Positions 26,324-38,691 of a stretch of DNA of 64,000 nucleotides are shown here, piece after piece. Under the pieces are notes generated by a model. It worked only from the letters and a program-made list of their open reading frames with translations, was not told where the DNA came from and ran no database searches. Within the stretch, counting starts at the first letter, position 1; each line of letters begins with the position of its first letter. A program made the position numbers and the translations under genes. Origin of the DNA: Otis tarda (Eukaryota; Chordata; Aves; Otidiformes; Otididae); NCBI GenBank assembly GCA_026413225.1, contig CM048554.1, forward strand, positions 94,715,963-94,779,962, written 5' to 3'.

Positions 26324-28532
26324 CTGTCAAACAGAAAACAAACAGTTGATCTTTCAGTGCCTGAAAGAAAATGTTTTATCCTGTTACTTCAGAAAAAGGC
26401 TCTTATAGGCCTGCAAAATGTCTCCTGTTACATTTCTGAGTATTCCATCAGAAATTGTGTAACACTGTCCATAAGCACACCAAAAGTGTGTATTCTCAGA
26501 TGAGTAACACATACACACACCACAACTGGCTTATTTTTGAATCTTGAGTTACGCCTGGCATCAAGTTATGTGCGTACATGTCTCCTGGCCAGAAGCTTGA
26601 GTAATATAGCTGTAATATTGCCTCAGTTTTAATCGCAATGATGTATCCTGTTCCAGTAAAACCACTGCCTTTGAGCTGAGTGCACAGAGAATAGCTGCTC
26701 AGAGCACACGATGACCGTAACCGTGTCCTTTTTTAAGCATTGACAGCCCATGTGGGTGTTCCCACTTTGGCAGAACCAGCCTGTGGTTTTCCATATCTTC
26801 CTGCACATTAGTCATTGTCTATGTCATTCACCAAAATGCCAGTCTTGAGCCTTGTTTGACTGCAGTTTCCTTTTTTTTTGTTTTGTTTTTTTTTTTTTGT
26901 GGGCCAGATGGATTGCTGGGGAAAGTCTGTTTGGCTCCATTAAAGTAAATGGTGTTACAATCACATACATGGATTGAAGACCTAACCTAAAAAAAAATAA
27001 TCAGGTGTTTCGGCAGCCAGACTTTGGTACTCAATGGACATACTAATGGCATTTAATGGACAACTTAATGACTGTTATTATCCATTTGTATTATTGAACT
27101 GAACTCTTATGAACCTGTCTCCGCATGGTCTGCAAAGAGGTAATATCAAGTTTGAATCTACTAAATAAATGTTCCTTTTTTTTTTTTTATTAGAAAAGGG
27201 CAATCCTTTTTTTCCTTTCACACAGATTTTTCAAGACCTGTGCCAAAATACCTAATTGTTTCCAGTCTGTCTTGCCAACTCTTTTTCAGCTTTTCTTATT
27301 ATCACTTTATTTTCAGCATTTACATTTTTCAGCTGATGTTATATAATTCTTTTTCTTCGTACGCTTATGCTTAAGTGGCTGCATGGAACAACTCCTTCCA
27401 CAGCTACTAGCTAATGGTAGGGCAAACTGCGACTGTGAACTTCAAACATCTCTGAACAAAGCTTGCCAATTACACAGAGAACACACAGTTCCATGTGAAA
27501 ATTATGACTGGCTTTTTGTAAACATCTTTGGCTCCTGTATCATGACAGGGACTGTGAGTTGTACAAAAGGATCCTGGCTTGACTCCAGGCAATGATGAGA
27601 CAAACTCCATGGGAGTAGTAAACATCCATTTCAGGAAAATCTCTGTAGCTAAACGGCTATATCTTTGATGACTACTAAGACTGATTCCCTTTTGCAAGGA
27701 AAAATAAAAAATAACTAGTGTTGATAGAGCTATCCTAGTATAAAATTGGTGGAGTGGAAAGAAGAATTAGATTCAAAATCTGTAAGTGAAAAATGCTAAA
27801 CAAATTATTGTAAAAAATCCATACAGACCGCAGAGCAGATGACTGATAGCCAATGGCACACATAGGGTGCAATTCATCTTACCCTAAAGTAGACACCTGA
27901 AATACTTCTGATGGTTTGAGCCCTAAACGTGCATATTTTTCTCCATTGATAATGACATATGGCTGGGATAACCAGCTTAGATGCAGAAATCTACATTGCA
28001 GATGTCCACAGTTAGGCAAAGTGAATCCTACACCTAAATGCATTTCCAGAGATGTGGAAGATTAATACACAAATAAGTAACATTTCCCAGCTATGATGAT
28101 TTTTTGCTTTGTCTTCAAAAGCAGTAGCCATGGAGAACTTGCTGGCTGGTTCCACTCCTCCTGTTGCTTTTGCTGTCACAGTGATACACTGCCAAGTGGA
28201 CCTCTATCAAGACTGTCACTGAACTGCACAAGGCAGTGACAATTGCGTAGATGCTACTGATAATAACTCAGTGATGCTTGTAACAAGTTTTCTGTGACAC
28301 TAATCAGTACATTATTCTTTCACAGCTTACTGTGTAAACATGGAGAGATAGCTGGTATAAAGAAGTGATAGTTGAGTGAATCATGCATTCAGAATACCGA
28401 AGGTATGTTAAACAATATTGAGCTCAGTTTTTACTGCAAAATGTAATGCTACTGTATAGCTAAGCTTTTATAATTTAAACAGCATATTCCATAATTTCAT
28501 ATAAAAATACTGGAGATTATATAAATGTTTAC
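26324..28532 (-). other. ADGRB3: ADGRB3 intron, 2.2 kb
   Basis: This intron joins the two TM5 exons. It contains T-rich runs at about 26870-26899 and 27175-27189 and a probable ancient repeat remnant at 26901-26960. Confidence 0.85.
26901..26960 (+). repeat. Probable ancient amniote repeat remnant
   Basis: It starts GGGCCAGAT, then GGCTCCATTAAAGTAAATGG and TGTTACA. This has the same order as the GGGCCAGATCC, CTCCATTGAAGTCAATGG, GTTACACC elements of an old palindromic repeat I remember from sauropsids. It directly follows a T-rich run. Confidence 0.45.
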
Positions 28533-28599
28533 CAAGACAACAGCAGCTGCAGGTCCAACGAAAGCATAAAGTAGCCCTCCTTCAAGAGACAGCCAACAA
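28533..28599 (-). CDS. ADGRB3: ADGRB3 internal exon: extracellular loop 2 cysteine and most of TM5
   Basis: This is a 67-nt exon with acceptor GTTCTTTCCAG and donor GTAAAC. The first base completes a tyrosine codon, followed by 22 codons: CWLSLEGG and [14 protein letters not shown]. The CW pair is the conserved loop 2 cysteine-tryptophan of family B and adhesion receptors; the cysteine is expected to form a disulfide with the TM3 cysteine encoded at about 34.2 kb. The remainder is the extracellular half of TM5, with a helix-bending proline. It ends in phase 0. It matches BAI-family receptors nearly residue for residue, as I remember them. Confidence 0.94.
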
Positions 28600-31500
28600 C
28601 TGGAAAGAACATTAGAGAAGAACTAACACAGATTAAAAATAAGTATAATGCATTGCCAAGAAAGCATTAATAATTGCTACAGCAAGAGATTCTTACAGTG
28701 TATGTTCAATCCTATATATAGAGACTCATATACACACACACAAAATAATTACTTCGTTGATGTGATGATGTAGAGTTGAAAGTTATTTCCATTATCAATT
28801 GTTAATATTTCAAAAGTTTTAATGTGAATTATACATATACTGGAATGCCTAAAATGTATTAAGAGCACAATAGAAAATAAGTTTGCAAATCTTTATTGAA
28901 TCTCCTCTAACCATGTACGATGAGTTAACCGAACAGGACTTGCTAGGTAGGTATCTAGAAACATTTCCAGCTTACAGTGTCTGACAGTTCTATACTCAAA
29001 GTAATGAAAAGTTAGAACTTCAGAAAAAACCAGGTTTCTACATATCTTCTCTTATGTAATTTAGTAACTGCTATTAGAAGTAGATCTTACAAACAATATT
29101 CCCATTAAAGAAAAATCATATATGATCTAACCGTTCTTATTCGCTGGAATATTTTACAAACAATTTAAATGTATATTTTAAAGCATCTGAAAACTGTGTT
29201 TTCTGGTGAGCTACTAATCTTGCAGAGTTTGTCATACTGCATCAGGGCTTTCACTGAAAACCATCAGATTTCCAAACACAGAGCGCTTACAGAATCAATT
29301 CTAAACATTTGATACACCAAGATGTAAAGCTTTCCATATCTGCAAAAGATCAGGAGCTTCACACACTTAAGTAAATGCAGCTGTGCTATTTTCCCAGTGA
29401 TTACACATTCAAAGAACTGCATGCTTATTTGAATGCATGATCACACCTACATATAAGACAACTCAAGTATATGCATTCAAATAATTTACTTGGATCTCAC
29501 ATCCAGCAACACTGACATCAGAATCATACATATCTTCTTTATTTTCCAGTACTGTTTCTGTACTTTAGAAAACCAAGTAAATTAAATGCAAGCATATCAT
29601 AATATTAATGGTCTGTTAAGGCTGGAACTCTAACTGCACAGAATAAAAGTGTTTCCCATTGCAATGAAGCCACGTGATATACGCCACATTAACTCAACTG
29701 TATCAGTGTGCTAAATTCTGGAACGATAAATTGATGCAAATAGTTCACATCTGCTTCACTGTTAAAAAGGTAATACATGCCAGACTATTCTACATCCTAT
29801 CTCAAAAAACAACTAAAACAATAATGTTCGATTTATTTTTGTAATGTCAAAGAAAAATGTCTTCAACATTTTCTGCATTTTTTTCTTGCTATTTTACAAA
29901 AGCTATGTTATTTATTGTTAGAGACGGAGAACATGGGCTTCTGAGAGGGATGAATGTATTCACGGTGCATTTCCTTGCCAGTATGAACTTTTAAACTTAG
30001 TGTAGATGAGCTCTCTGCATAACTAAGACATGTAATTAAATTTTAATGTTTATTGGGAGATAGAAACATCAATTTATAAAAATTGTGGATGTATTATATC
30101 TGAAACATAATTTCAGTTACCTGTGCTAAAAAAAGAGTCAACAAGGTTTATTTTAAATAAAAAGAAAATAGTTTCTACAAGAAGAATATTTAAGACCAAG
30201 AAAGAATTGTTCCCTCCCTTTCCCATGCCCCAAACCAAAAAGGCTGTTCAAAAGAGTGACTTCCATTTAGAGGCAGAGCTGGAAAAAAATGAACATGTTT
30301 TCCTTTTTTCTTTACACAACCCGGATTTTCAACAATCTGGATTTTTAACAGTGTGTGACGTGATTATTGCAATGTATTCAATAATCTGCCAATTGATGAC
30401 TCTGAAATGCGTTTCTTCCTCAGTCATTTTCTGTTGGAAGACTTTCTGAAGACAAATTCTCAGATGCCTTATTATACCGTAAGGCAATTGTTGTCAAATT
30501 TTTATTATTTTTTTTATTCTTCTCTTCTGTGTCTTTGCTCTGAGAGTGTTTTTTTCTATGCTTTATAGTTGTTTTTATTTTGTTCTCCTGTTCTGTCTTC
30601 TTTCTCCCTGATCCTCACATAGCAGAAAGCCGTATAAATTGATTAGTATTAGGAGCATCCACTGGTGGTTTTATGGGACTATGTTACATGGTCATAAAAT
30701 TCTGCTGAGTGATGAAGTATCTGTAGCCTTGTTCCTGTGTCCTGTACATTTTGTGAGTTCTTTGATGCTCTCCTGGAGAATAGTTCCTTCTCTTAGGAGA
30801 GCATGACTATGAGAGAATTTTATTTGTTGCTGATGTAACAAATTCTTGGAAGTTATCTGCACTGCTCATTATGTAAACATGAGTAGGTCATGTAGGTTTA
30901 TTAACTATAACTTGTAGTAGTGGTGCTTTCATAGCTCCGATCATCTGAAGAAAGCTAGCAACAATATTTATTAGAGCCATAGAAATAGCTGGAAAAAACA
31001 AATCAAGCTTTCAGACACACAAATCTTTCTCAGATATACTGAAATTTCTAAAAACTTGCCACTGTGTTTTTAATTATTTTTAGGAAATGCCTTTAGCTTC
31101 TGTATCTGTATCAGTACAAGTGTCTGTGTGAAATATTTTTCATACGTAGTTTTAAATGTACAGCAATATACGTGCCTCATAATTAGGCCTGAAATAAAAA
31201 GATAGAAATCAGAGACTGTTCATCACAGAAGTGGTTTGAATGTGAACAATTCAAGCCACCTCCATCAGTCATATACTGTATGAAACTGAGATCCTGCTTC
31301 AAAGATCCTTGGGTCTTCTCCCTTTCTATCAATCTCTTTATCTGTGGAACTATGAGATTGGAATAAATCCCTTCATTTTCACTCTTAATTTTCTCCACTG
31401 GAAACTGTCATTTTCAAAATGGCATCTTACATACCAGGAATAATTTGCAAGACGAGGCACTCCTGATGGCAGCATGTGTATAACTGATTGCAGCAAAACA

Positions 31501-33416
31501 GGCCAAATACAGTGTAAGCAGTTAAAAAACTTACAAAAGTGCTTTAGTTACGGGAAGAGGAGCTGGACAGGAGCTCTGCTTTTTCACTGCCCAACAATTG
31601 TTATGGGACACAATTCTTTGTTGGCCTCTAGACTGGGAGAGCACATCAGCTGGTGATGGAGGAGCAACCTCCATTCCTTGCGTTCTCTGTTTTCCTTATG
31701 TAATTCTGATGTCAAATGTCAAGAAAACGTATTTGCAAATAAGATGGGAAAGCTACGTTATGGCTCTGTTTGTCCCTTGTACATCTCCTTTTGTGCTTTT
31801 GTCCTACGGCACTGTGTCAGTTGAATTTGGATCCTGGGAAAGGAGTTGTTAGAGGTATAGACTTGCTCTTTTTTTACTTTCCTGGTTACCCTTAATGAAT
31901 GATTTGTTGCTTTGTCTGAATATTTCAGTATATCCTCTTTTAAAAATGCATTCAGCCCAGGAAGGAAGCAGGAAGCAACACCAACTAAAGCAAGTAGTCA
32001 CACATGAATAATTTCAGTATAGTAGATGCAATGGGATTGATCCTGCAAGGGACAGAGCTGCATCCGCAATGGGGTTTGGACATTGTAATCTTGTCATTCA
32101 TAATTCTCACAGCCTAAATGGTTTTCCAGTTCTGGTTCAAAGACTAAATAATGAAAAAGCCAGCAAGATGAGAACATGTTAGAAAAAATGTCAGAATAGG
32201 TCCTCAATATAACTCCCAAAAGATGTCTGACTCTTGTTTCACTAATGTTTGCCAGCTGTAAGTGCTGTCCCACAGTTAATCAATTCAGTTAGGTAAGCCA
32301 TTTCTCATTAAAAAAATGCAAGACATGTCATCACAATTTAAAACTAAAAAGCTCAGTGTTTAGAGCCGATATTCAGGAGGAGATTTATTTCTGAATCCTT
32401 ACCCACCCAGAGCTGGAGCAAGGGCTTGAAGCCTCCCCCACCATGTGCCGAGAGGGTCGAACACATAAGGCAGGGTGGAGGAATCCTGATCTCACTCAGC
32501 AATTATGCAAAGGAGAATAATTAAATATTCATTGAATTGAGGACTTGACCTAACTCATCCTCATCTTTGATGAATGCCTTCATTACCAGGCTACAGAGTC
32601 ATATTTCCTCTCTTTCTGCCCTGATGCATACTTAATTTCTTAGGCAATGTGAGGAGAGCTCCAAACAGGACAACTGAAGGAAAAGCACTCTTGCATACAC
32701 AATGCCTCAGTGGTTGGAGCGGCCTGCTGGCAGAAGAGAGGTTCAACCCAAGCTCTTTCTTCAGCAGGAGACAACCAAAGGGCAGCCTTACTGAGAAGCG
32801 AATTTTCCAGGGTGCTAAATATGCACTATAACCAGCCAGGTGGCTGAACAGCAACTCTATTAATAAAATGTAAATGAAGCACACAGATCTCCTCCTCGTT
32901 GTCTCTCAAGTACAGCCCAGTCCAGGAAATAGGCTGGATCAGGCTCTACAGGAGAGAGGAGATGGGTGGGAGAGCTATCTTGAAATTTCTGCAGGACTTT
33001 GCCTCCAAGCAGCTCAGGGACAGTAAAATGGAGGTGGGCAGAAATCAGAGACTCTTGCCAGTACAGTTTTAGATGTGTTTAGAGGTTGGCAAAGGCTAAC
33101 CATAACAGTTAACGTTCTTTTTGGTAAATGCACATAAATGGTAGGTGTCCAAGTACACCTAAGCCTCAGTGTTTCTAAAAGGCTCGCTACTTCAATTCCT
33201 CACGAGAAATCCAGATTCCCTGGCGCTTTCCTGAACTCAGTCCAAGACTGGCATGTGGTTTTCTTTTTGTTCTTTTGTGGACCACTCTGTGACTCTTAGG
33301 GCACTTCCAAGTGTGAATGGATACCTGTAGGGCCTTTAGACTATGTTATGTATTTCCTGATGTGCACGACAGTCTAGTTAATTAAAAACATAGTTTATCA
33401 TTTCAGATTAACTTAC
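28600..33416 (-). other. ADGRB3: ADGRB3 intron, 4.8 kb
   Basis: This intron lies between the TM4 and TM5 exons. It is mostly AT-rich with short CA runs near 28731-28742. A more GC-rich patch at about 32400-32900 carries overlapping open frames of 60-97 codons that I do not recognise. Confidence 0.85.
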
Positions 33417-33486
33417 TAGTGGGCTGTTCCATATCCTTTCGTCTTGGTAAAGCCTATTGATATTGCAACCACCAATGCTGGTAAAC
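33417..33486 (-). CDS. ADGRB3: ADGRB3 internal exon: TM4 and first half of extracellular loop 2
   Basis: This is a 70-nt exon with an acceptor of ten T residues followed by CAG and a GTAAGT donor. Its first two bases (GT) complete the glycine codon begun in the exon at 34056-34206, and its last two bases (TA) open a tyrosine codon finished by the exon at 28533. It encodes [12 protein letters not shown] (TM4) and [10 protein letters not shown], the proximal part of extracellular loop 2. The intron separating it from the previous exon is only 569 nt, short for this locus. Its length and phases fit exactly between its neighbours, which is the strongest evidence that it is real. Confidence 0.93.
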
Positions 33487-34055
33487 CTGAAAAAAAAAAA
33501 CAAAACAGAAACAACCATTAGATGTTGAGCAAAATATTACTGTTCTGTCTGGACAAAAAAATGACAGAGCAAGCTAATGCAAAATGGCCCATTTTACATG
33601 GAATGAATCATTTAATGAAGCACAGTGCTATTGCAGATTTTTTTTTTTCTGAAGCACTGGCAGGGAAGAGGACACTGTTTTCTGCCCACGGTGCGCCACT
33701 TTGATGTAGCTAAATTACTGGTACATTTGACAGGTCTTAAAGTGAACTAGGAAGAGGCTTCATGAATATCCAGTGATTTTTTTTGTTTTATTTTGATTTG
33801 TTGATATTACACTACTTTACTTAAAATCTTCTAAAATTTTGTTAAAACATATTTCTAAAAAAAATGCTAAAATATACACCAGCATAGCTTGAGCTTGAGA
33901 TAAAGTGGAAAGGCTCCTAACCTAGTTTTCTTTTTAGTAATGTGCTGTCTACTATCTTTCAGGTTTACTGAACAAAATTATGATATTCTTGACATTGTCA
34001 CTGCATTAAACGTTTCATTCCAGTGATTCTGAGGAAATGAATTTTATGGACTTAC
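33487..34055 (-). other. ADGRB3: ADGRB3 intron, 569 nt
   Basis: This is a short intron between the TM3 and TM4 exons, with an A-rich run at 33491-33500 on the plus strand that forms the polypyrimidine tract of the downstream acceptor. No repeat was recognised. Confidence 0.9.
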
Positions 34056-34206
34056 CCCATCCAAGGCACAGGAAACGTTTCCTTATGAGCCGTGTCCTAA
34101 TTTTTCCAGTAACAGCCATATATGACTGCCACGCTTCTGTCAAAACCCAACAGAATGAAGCTAAGAAGAAGAAGTGTAAAAATGCGGTGGTTGTGGTGCA
34201 GATGCC
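34056..34206 (-). CDS. ADGRB3: ADGRB3 internal exon: TM3, intracellular loop 2, start of TM4
   Basis: This 151-nt exon starts in phase 0 after an acceptor ending CTCCCTGCAG and ends one base into a glycine codon before GTAAGT. It encodes 50 residues: [18 protein letters not shown] (TM3), then [17 protein letters not shown], the basic loop [10 protein letters not shown] and LCLGW at the start of TM4. The cysteine in GIC sits where family B GPCRs have the TM3 cysteine that pairs with extracellular loop 2. ADGRB3 is a neuronal plasma-membrane adhesion GPCR; the family binds C1q-like proteins outside the cell and signals to Rac through ELMO/DOCK. The match to BAI3 is from memory of the human protein. 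No TM1-TM2 exon was found to the right, so the upstream intron leaves the window. Confidence 0.95.
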
Positions 34207-37200
34207 CTGCAGGGAGCAAAGAGAAGCTCATGCTGAATACTTAGGGACACTCATTTCTCTTCTCAATTCAAAGAGTTGTCATATTCTATCATCTTGACCT
34301 TTATTCTTAACATCAACTCCCCCTTTATGATGTGGTTGCCACAAAGAGAGAGAGAAAGAAAGAGATGTTGATGTAGATTAGGCAGAAGAGGTTTTGACTG
34401 TTTTCCCAAACACTGAGTGTGCAGAGCAGGGACAAAGAGCACAAAATAAATCATGCCATCAGATTTTTCTCTACATATTTGCTTTGACCAGGGACCATCC
34501 TAAAGGCATTGTGGTAAGAAAATTACAGACGTACTGATTATAAAATTTCTCAGAGATGAACACAGAAAATGTGGAGATACAAATGTTCCTAATCGCCATT
34601 TATATTTTCCTTCCCTCCACGCAGAAAGACTCTAACTGTAAATCTGAATCTAAGGAAATATATTAAGTTTGATTTATTTGATTTTTTTTTAATTTAAATC
34701 TCATAGAACATTCACCTATTGGAATATACTGCCTGAGATCTTTTTAGTCATGTTTCAGTAATATTACCTTAACAATTACCCTGGATATTGGTTTTATGTG
34801 TGTCAGTCATTTGTCTTCTGGAAAGTATTTTGAGCACATGCAATTGGCTTTCTTTTGTCACTGTAGCCCTTAATTAAACTTGACATTTTAGGTTATATAA
34901 ATGACTATCTTGGCATAAATTATGATCTACCCTCCACTGTGTTCCCTAAAATGCCAGTTCCAGGCTATAAAATGCAGTGTGCACTGTATCCCAGAACTAA
35001 GACCACACCAGTAATGTTGAGAATATATTCATCACAATTTACCCCTACCATAATTTGAAGTGTCAAAATTATATCAAGGTTAACAAAAAAAAAAAAATTC
35101 ACTTCCAATATTAACAATGCAGGATTGTAGATGAGAAATGTAGATATCATTTTTATGATTATTTCTTTATGCAGCATACACATCTGATAGCTACCTTACA
35201 CACATGCAATAAAAGGCTAGTCAATTTTTTTTTACTAAAATCCCAGTGTAGCACACTATTTAAGGAGAAAATATGTAAGTGACTAATTATATATAGATGC
35301 TTGCATATATAGTTGAATCAAGGCTGATAGCTACACGAATTTGAGAAGGAAAATATACACGACACCACACATGTTTTTTAGTTCATTTTGTATTTCTAAT
35401 TACTTTCAGGTCTTTTTTAAAAAAAAAAATTCCATTGTGTTACTTTTCCAAGATTCTTATCTGAAATCAATTGTGTTGGTTCACTCCAATAGTTATCTCA
35501 AATGCATAGCTGACAGCTGACATCAACCTCTGAACTTTCAAAAAGTTATGCGCTTGAGTCAAAACTTAATGATTTCCTGCTATGAATTTACAGACATGAC
35601 AAATGCCTTGTTTTCTAATCTTAGGTCAAGTAGTCTATTTAAATCTAGGGGAAAGGGAGTCTATATAATTACATGCAAGAGAACTATTGTTTATTTTTAA
35701 AGAGCAAAGAGTATAAACTGGAAAAAACCAGCAGATCCTGAAAATGCACTAGTCATTCTATCCTAGATTTTGCCATCAATTCTCATGTTTAGATGTCCCT
35801 AAAGTATGTGGATTCATAAAATCTATCCTGTTAAAGCCTGACTGATAGCAGTATTTCCTGTATGTGAAAAATAAATACCTATTTAAAATGAAAGCTATGA
35901 AGTGAAATGTACAACAAATATAATAGAAAATACAGAACTGTCCTTTATTTTACTATCTGGCTCATATGTTATGAATTGCCACTATGAAACTTTAATTTGC
36001 TTTCCTATAAATGTTTTTGTGAAAGCTAGCATGTTCTGTTGGAATGAGAATTTGACAATAAAAGGACTTTTGAGGAATAGTAGAGAATCTTTTAGGGAGC
36101 AACTGCATAGGTAAAACAGAGTATTAAGCTGAAAAAAAAAAAGATAATATACTATTTCCCTTATAAATAATGCAAATGCAAGCAAATACTGGTCATTTTG
36201 GGAGAAATAATTGCTAAATCTTATGGCTGACTGAATATAGACTGTAGGATTTAGTTTGTCATTTATCCCCTGTGTTGAAAGAAAGATGATGATAATCTGA
36301 TACAAATGTGGACACGTCTGTTGGGGAAGAAAGAACTCTGATGGAAAAGTTAATGATCATGTTGATCACAAAATGAGAAGACAGAAGCAAGTTTTATTAG
36401 AAGTGATTTGTGCTCTGGCCAGAATATATGACTGCTGATTATAACTAACTCTTCTCACTGGCAGACAGGGGTCTGTAATGGACTTGATGGCAAGTCTGTC
36501 TCACTGATATAACTGCGGATTTGCATCACATACCATCAGAAAGATGCAAATCAGCCTCAAACATCACCTAACAACCACTGTGGGATTGCGATGACAGAAA
36601 CATGTGCAGGCAGTGGTTGAAGTGAACTCAGCCTCTCTCCTTCCCCAGTCACAGAAGCAGTCCTGACAAATGAAACTCCTCTCTCCCAGGTACAGCCATG
36701 GGCTCAGCATGGTTGACCAATACCCCTCCCCCAGAAATACGGCTTTTATGGACTTCTGTACTCTTCCCTTTTGATAAAGAAACAAACAATGCTCTCCTGT
36801 CTGGAAAAGCCCTGTATCTGGGAAGTTTATTTCTAAATAAAACAAAAATTAATTTTCACCAAAAGCTGTTATTAAATGGGGCGTTGAGTATCTCTAGCCA
36901 GGGAGCCATAATTTTAGCAAGTACTTTATTGGTATTTTTTTCTTTCTCACCAGGTAATGGACTACTCCCAATCTCTCCTTCTCCCTCTCCTCCTCTGCCT
37001 TTCCAAGGGACCACCACCTCCCCTCACCTTGCTGCACACACAGCAGCATCACTAAAACCTTGTGGCCCATCACTCACAGTGATGTCTGTGGTGTGTCCAC
37101 CTGTCTGCACCAAGAGATAGTGGTACACATCTTCCCCATTGCTTTAGGAGGAGATGTTTCTTATTTGTTTCTAATTTTTGCTTATTAAAACTCACTGAAT

Positions 37201-38457
37201 TAATTACCTGTGCTGAGCACCTGTCAACTTGCAACAAAATGAATTTTAACAGCCTAATTTATTCACTATTTCTTCATGCTTCTGAAATTAAGTCAACTCT
37301 GTTACTCTAACCTCCTCTTCCTCCCATTGCTGTTGTTCTCAGCTCCATATTTAATTCTAATTACAAGTGGGGGAAGGGAGCTTTTCTGTTGCACAATTTC
37401 ATGAGCTTTAATTGAACCTCAAGTGTTTAGCTACCTTGAATAGCTAAGTAAGATCATTCATCCCTTTTTAATAAACAATATACTATTGAAAGCAAGAGCT
37501 CACATCAGGTATCAAATTATTTCTTTTTCATTCTTGTAAGACGTCCACTTCGAATGAGGGTACTGAAGCACAAATGAGAAATGTAAAAAACAGTGCAAAT
37601 TCAAAGCTACTTATTCTAGCAATTAATATTCTTAATGTAATAATGTTTAATGTAATAACGTAGTAATACAGAGAACAAAAAGTAGGTCAAAAATGCAACC
37701 TCAATATAATAATTTATCACTATTTTTGGAGCATCTTAGTGGTTTTTTCCTCTTTAATTTTAATAGAACAGTGGGTTTTTCTTTTTTTAAATAGCAGCGT
37801 GAACAGATCTTCCACACAAAGACAAAGAGGGTTAAGTAAGGACACATGATTTGTCTTCTTGCCCTGAAACAGGTTCTTTTTCTGTCAACAAACTAGTTGC
37901 CTATCTCTGGGTTCTGACAAATAGTGTAAGAATCAAAGTTAACGGAAAACGAACATGAAAAATGAATCTGTATTTGTGACAGCAAAATTAATAGGGCTAA
38001 AATCCACTCAGCTGGATTATGTAATGAAGTAGAAATGAAAGACAGTAGAAAATCATTATATAATAAAATTTCTTGGAGATTAAAAAAAATCTGGCCCTTG
38101 ATTTAGCTCTGAGGAGATAAGCCTAAGCAGATAAATGAAATGGGTGCTAATTTTATTCTTAAGAAGTTCTGACCATGCACTGAATACACAAAGAAAGAGC
38201 ACCTAAAGACCACAATAAATAATAAATGGAACAAAGCACAAACAAAACAAAGAGAATGCAAAAGACAAACTAGCCAAGAACAGAAATATAGTTCTATGTC
38301 AAAAGTGGTATATTTTATTGGCTTTTTGTGACTCCCAAGTCCTCAACTATAAAAAACAGTTTATCTTTCCCTTCTTTAAATTAAAACACTAATTCATAAA
38401 GGAATATACTGCTTATTACTCTTTATTTGTTTTTTTATTATTTTTCATTTTCAAACT

Positions 38458-38691
38458 GATTTGCACAACACAGTACCTTGTCTCAGGAACGGCAGACACT
38501 GTCAGAATGCAAGGATACAGTACACAGGCCAGATAAAAATACTAATTTCTACAGTAAACTGCCATAAAATAGTAGATTTGCACAACACAGTACCTTGTCT
38601 CAGGAACGGCAGACACTGTCAGAATGCAAGGATACAGTACACAGGCCAGATAAAAATACTAATTTCTACAGTAAACTGCCATAAAATAGTA
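38458..38691. repeat. Perfect 117-bp tandem duplication (2 copies)
   Basis: The unit starting GATTTGCACAACACAGTACC and ending CCATAAAATAGTA occurs twice in direct succession (38458-38574 and 38575-38691) with no mismatch that I can find. The unit is 117 bases, a multiple of three, so a 101-codon plus-strand frame (38461-38766) runs through both copies with a 39-residue repeat. I see no sign that the frame is a real gene. The unit resembles no repeat I know. Confidence 0.97.

Noticed and set aside
36698..37120. 140-codon plus-strand open frame
   Set aside because: It shows no recognisable domain and has biased Pro/Ser composition from a CT-rich stretch. It is in the intron of a minus-strand gene.
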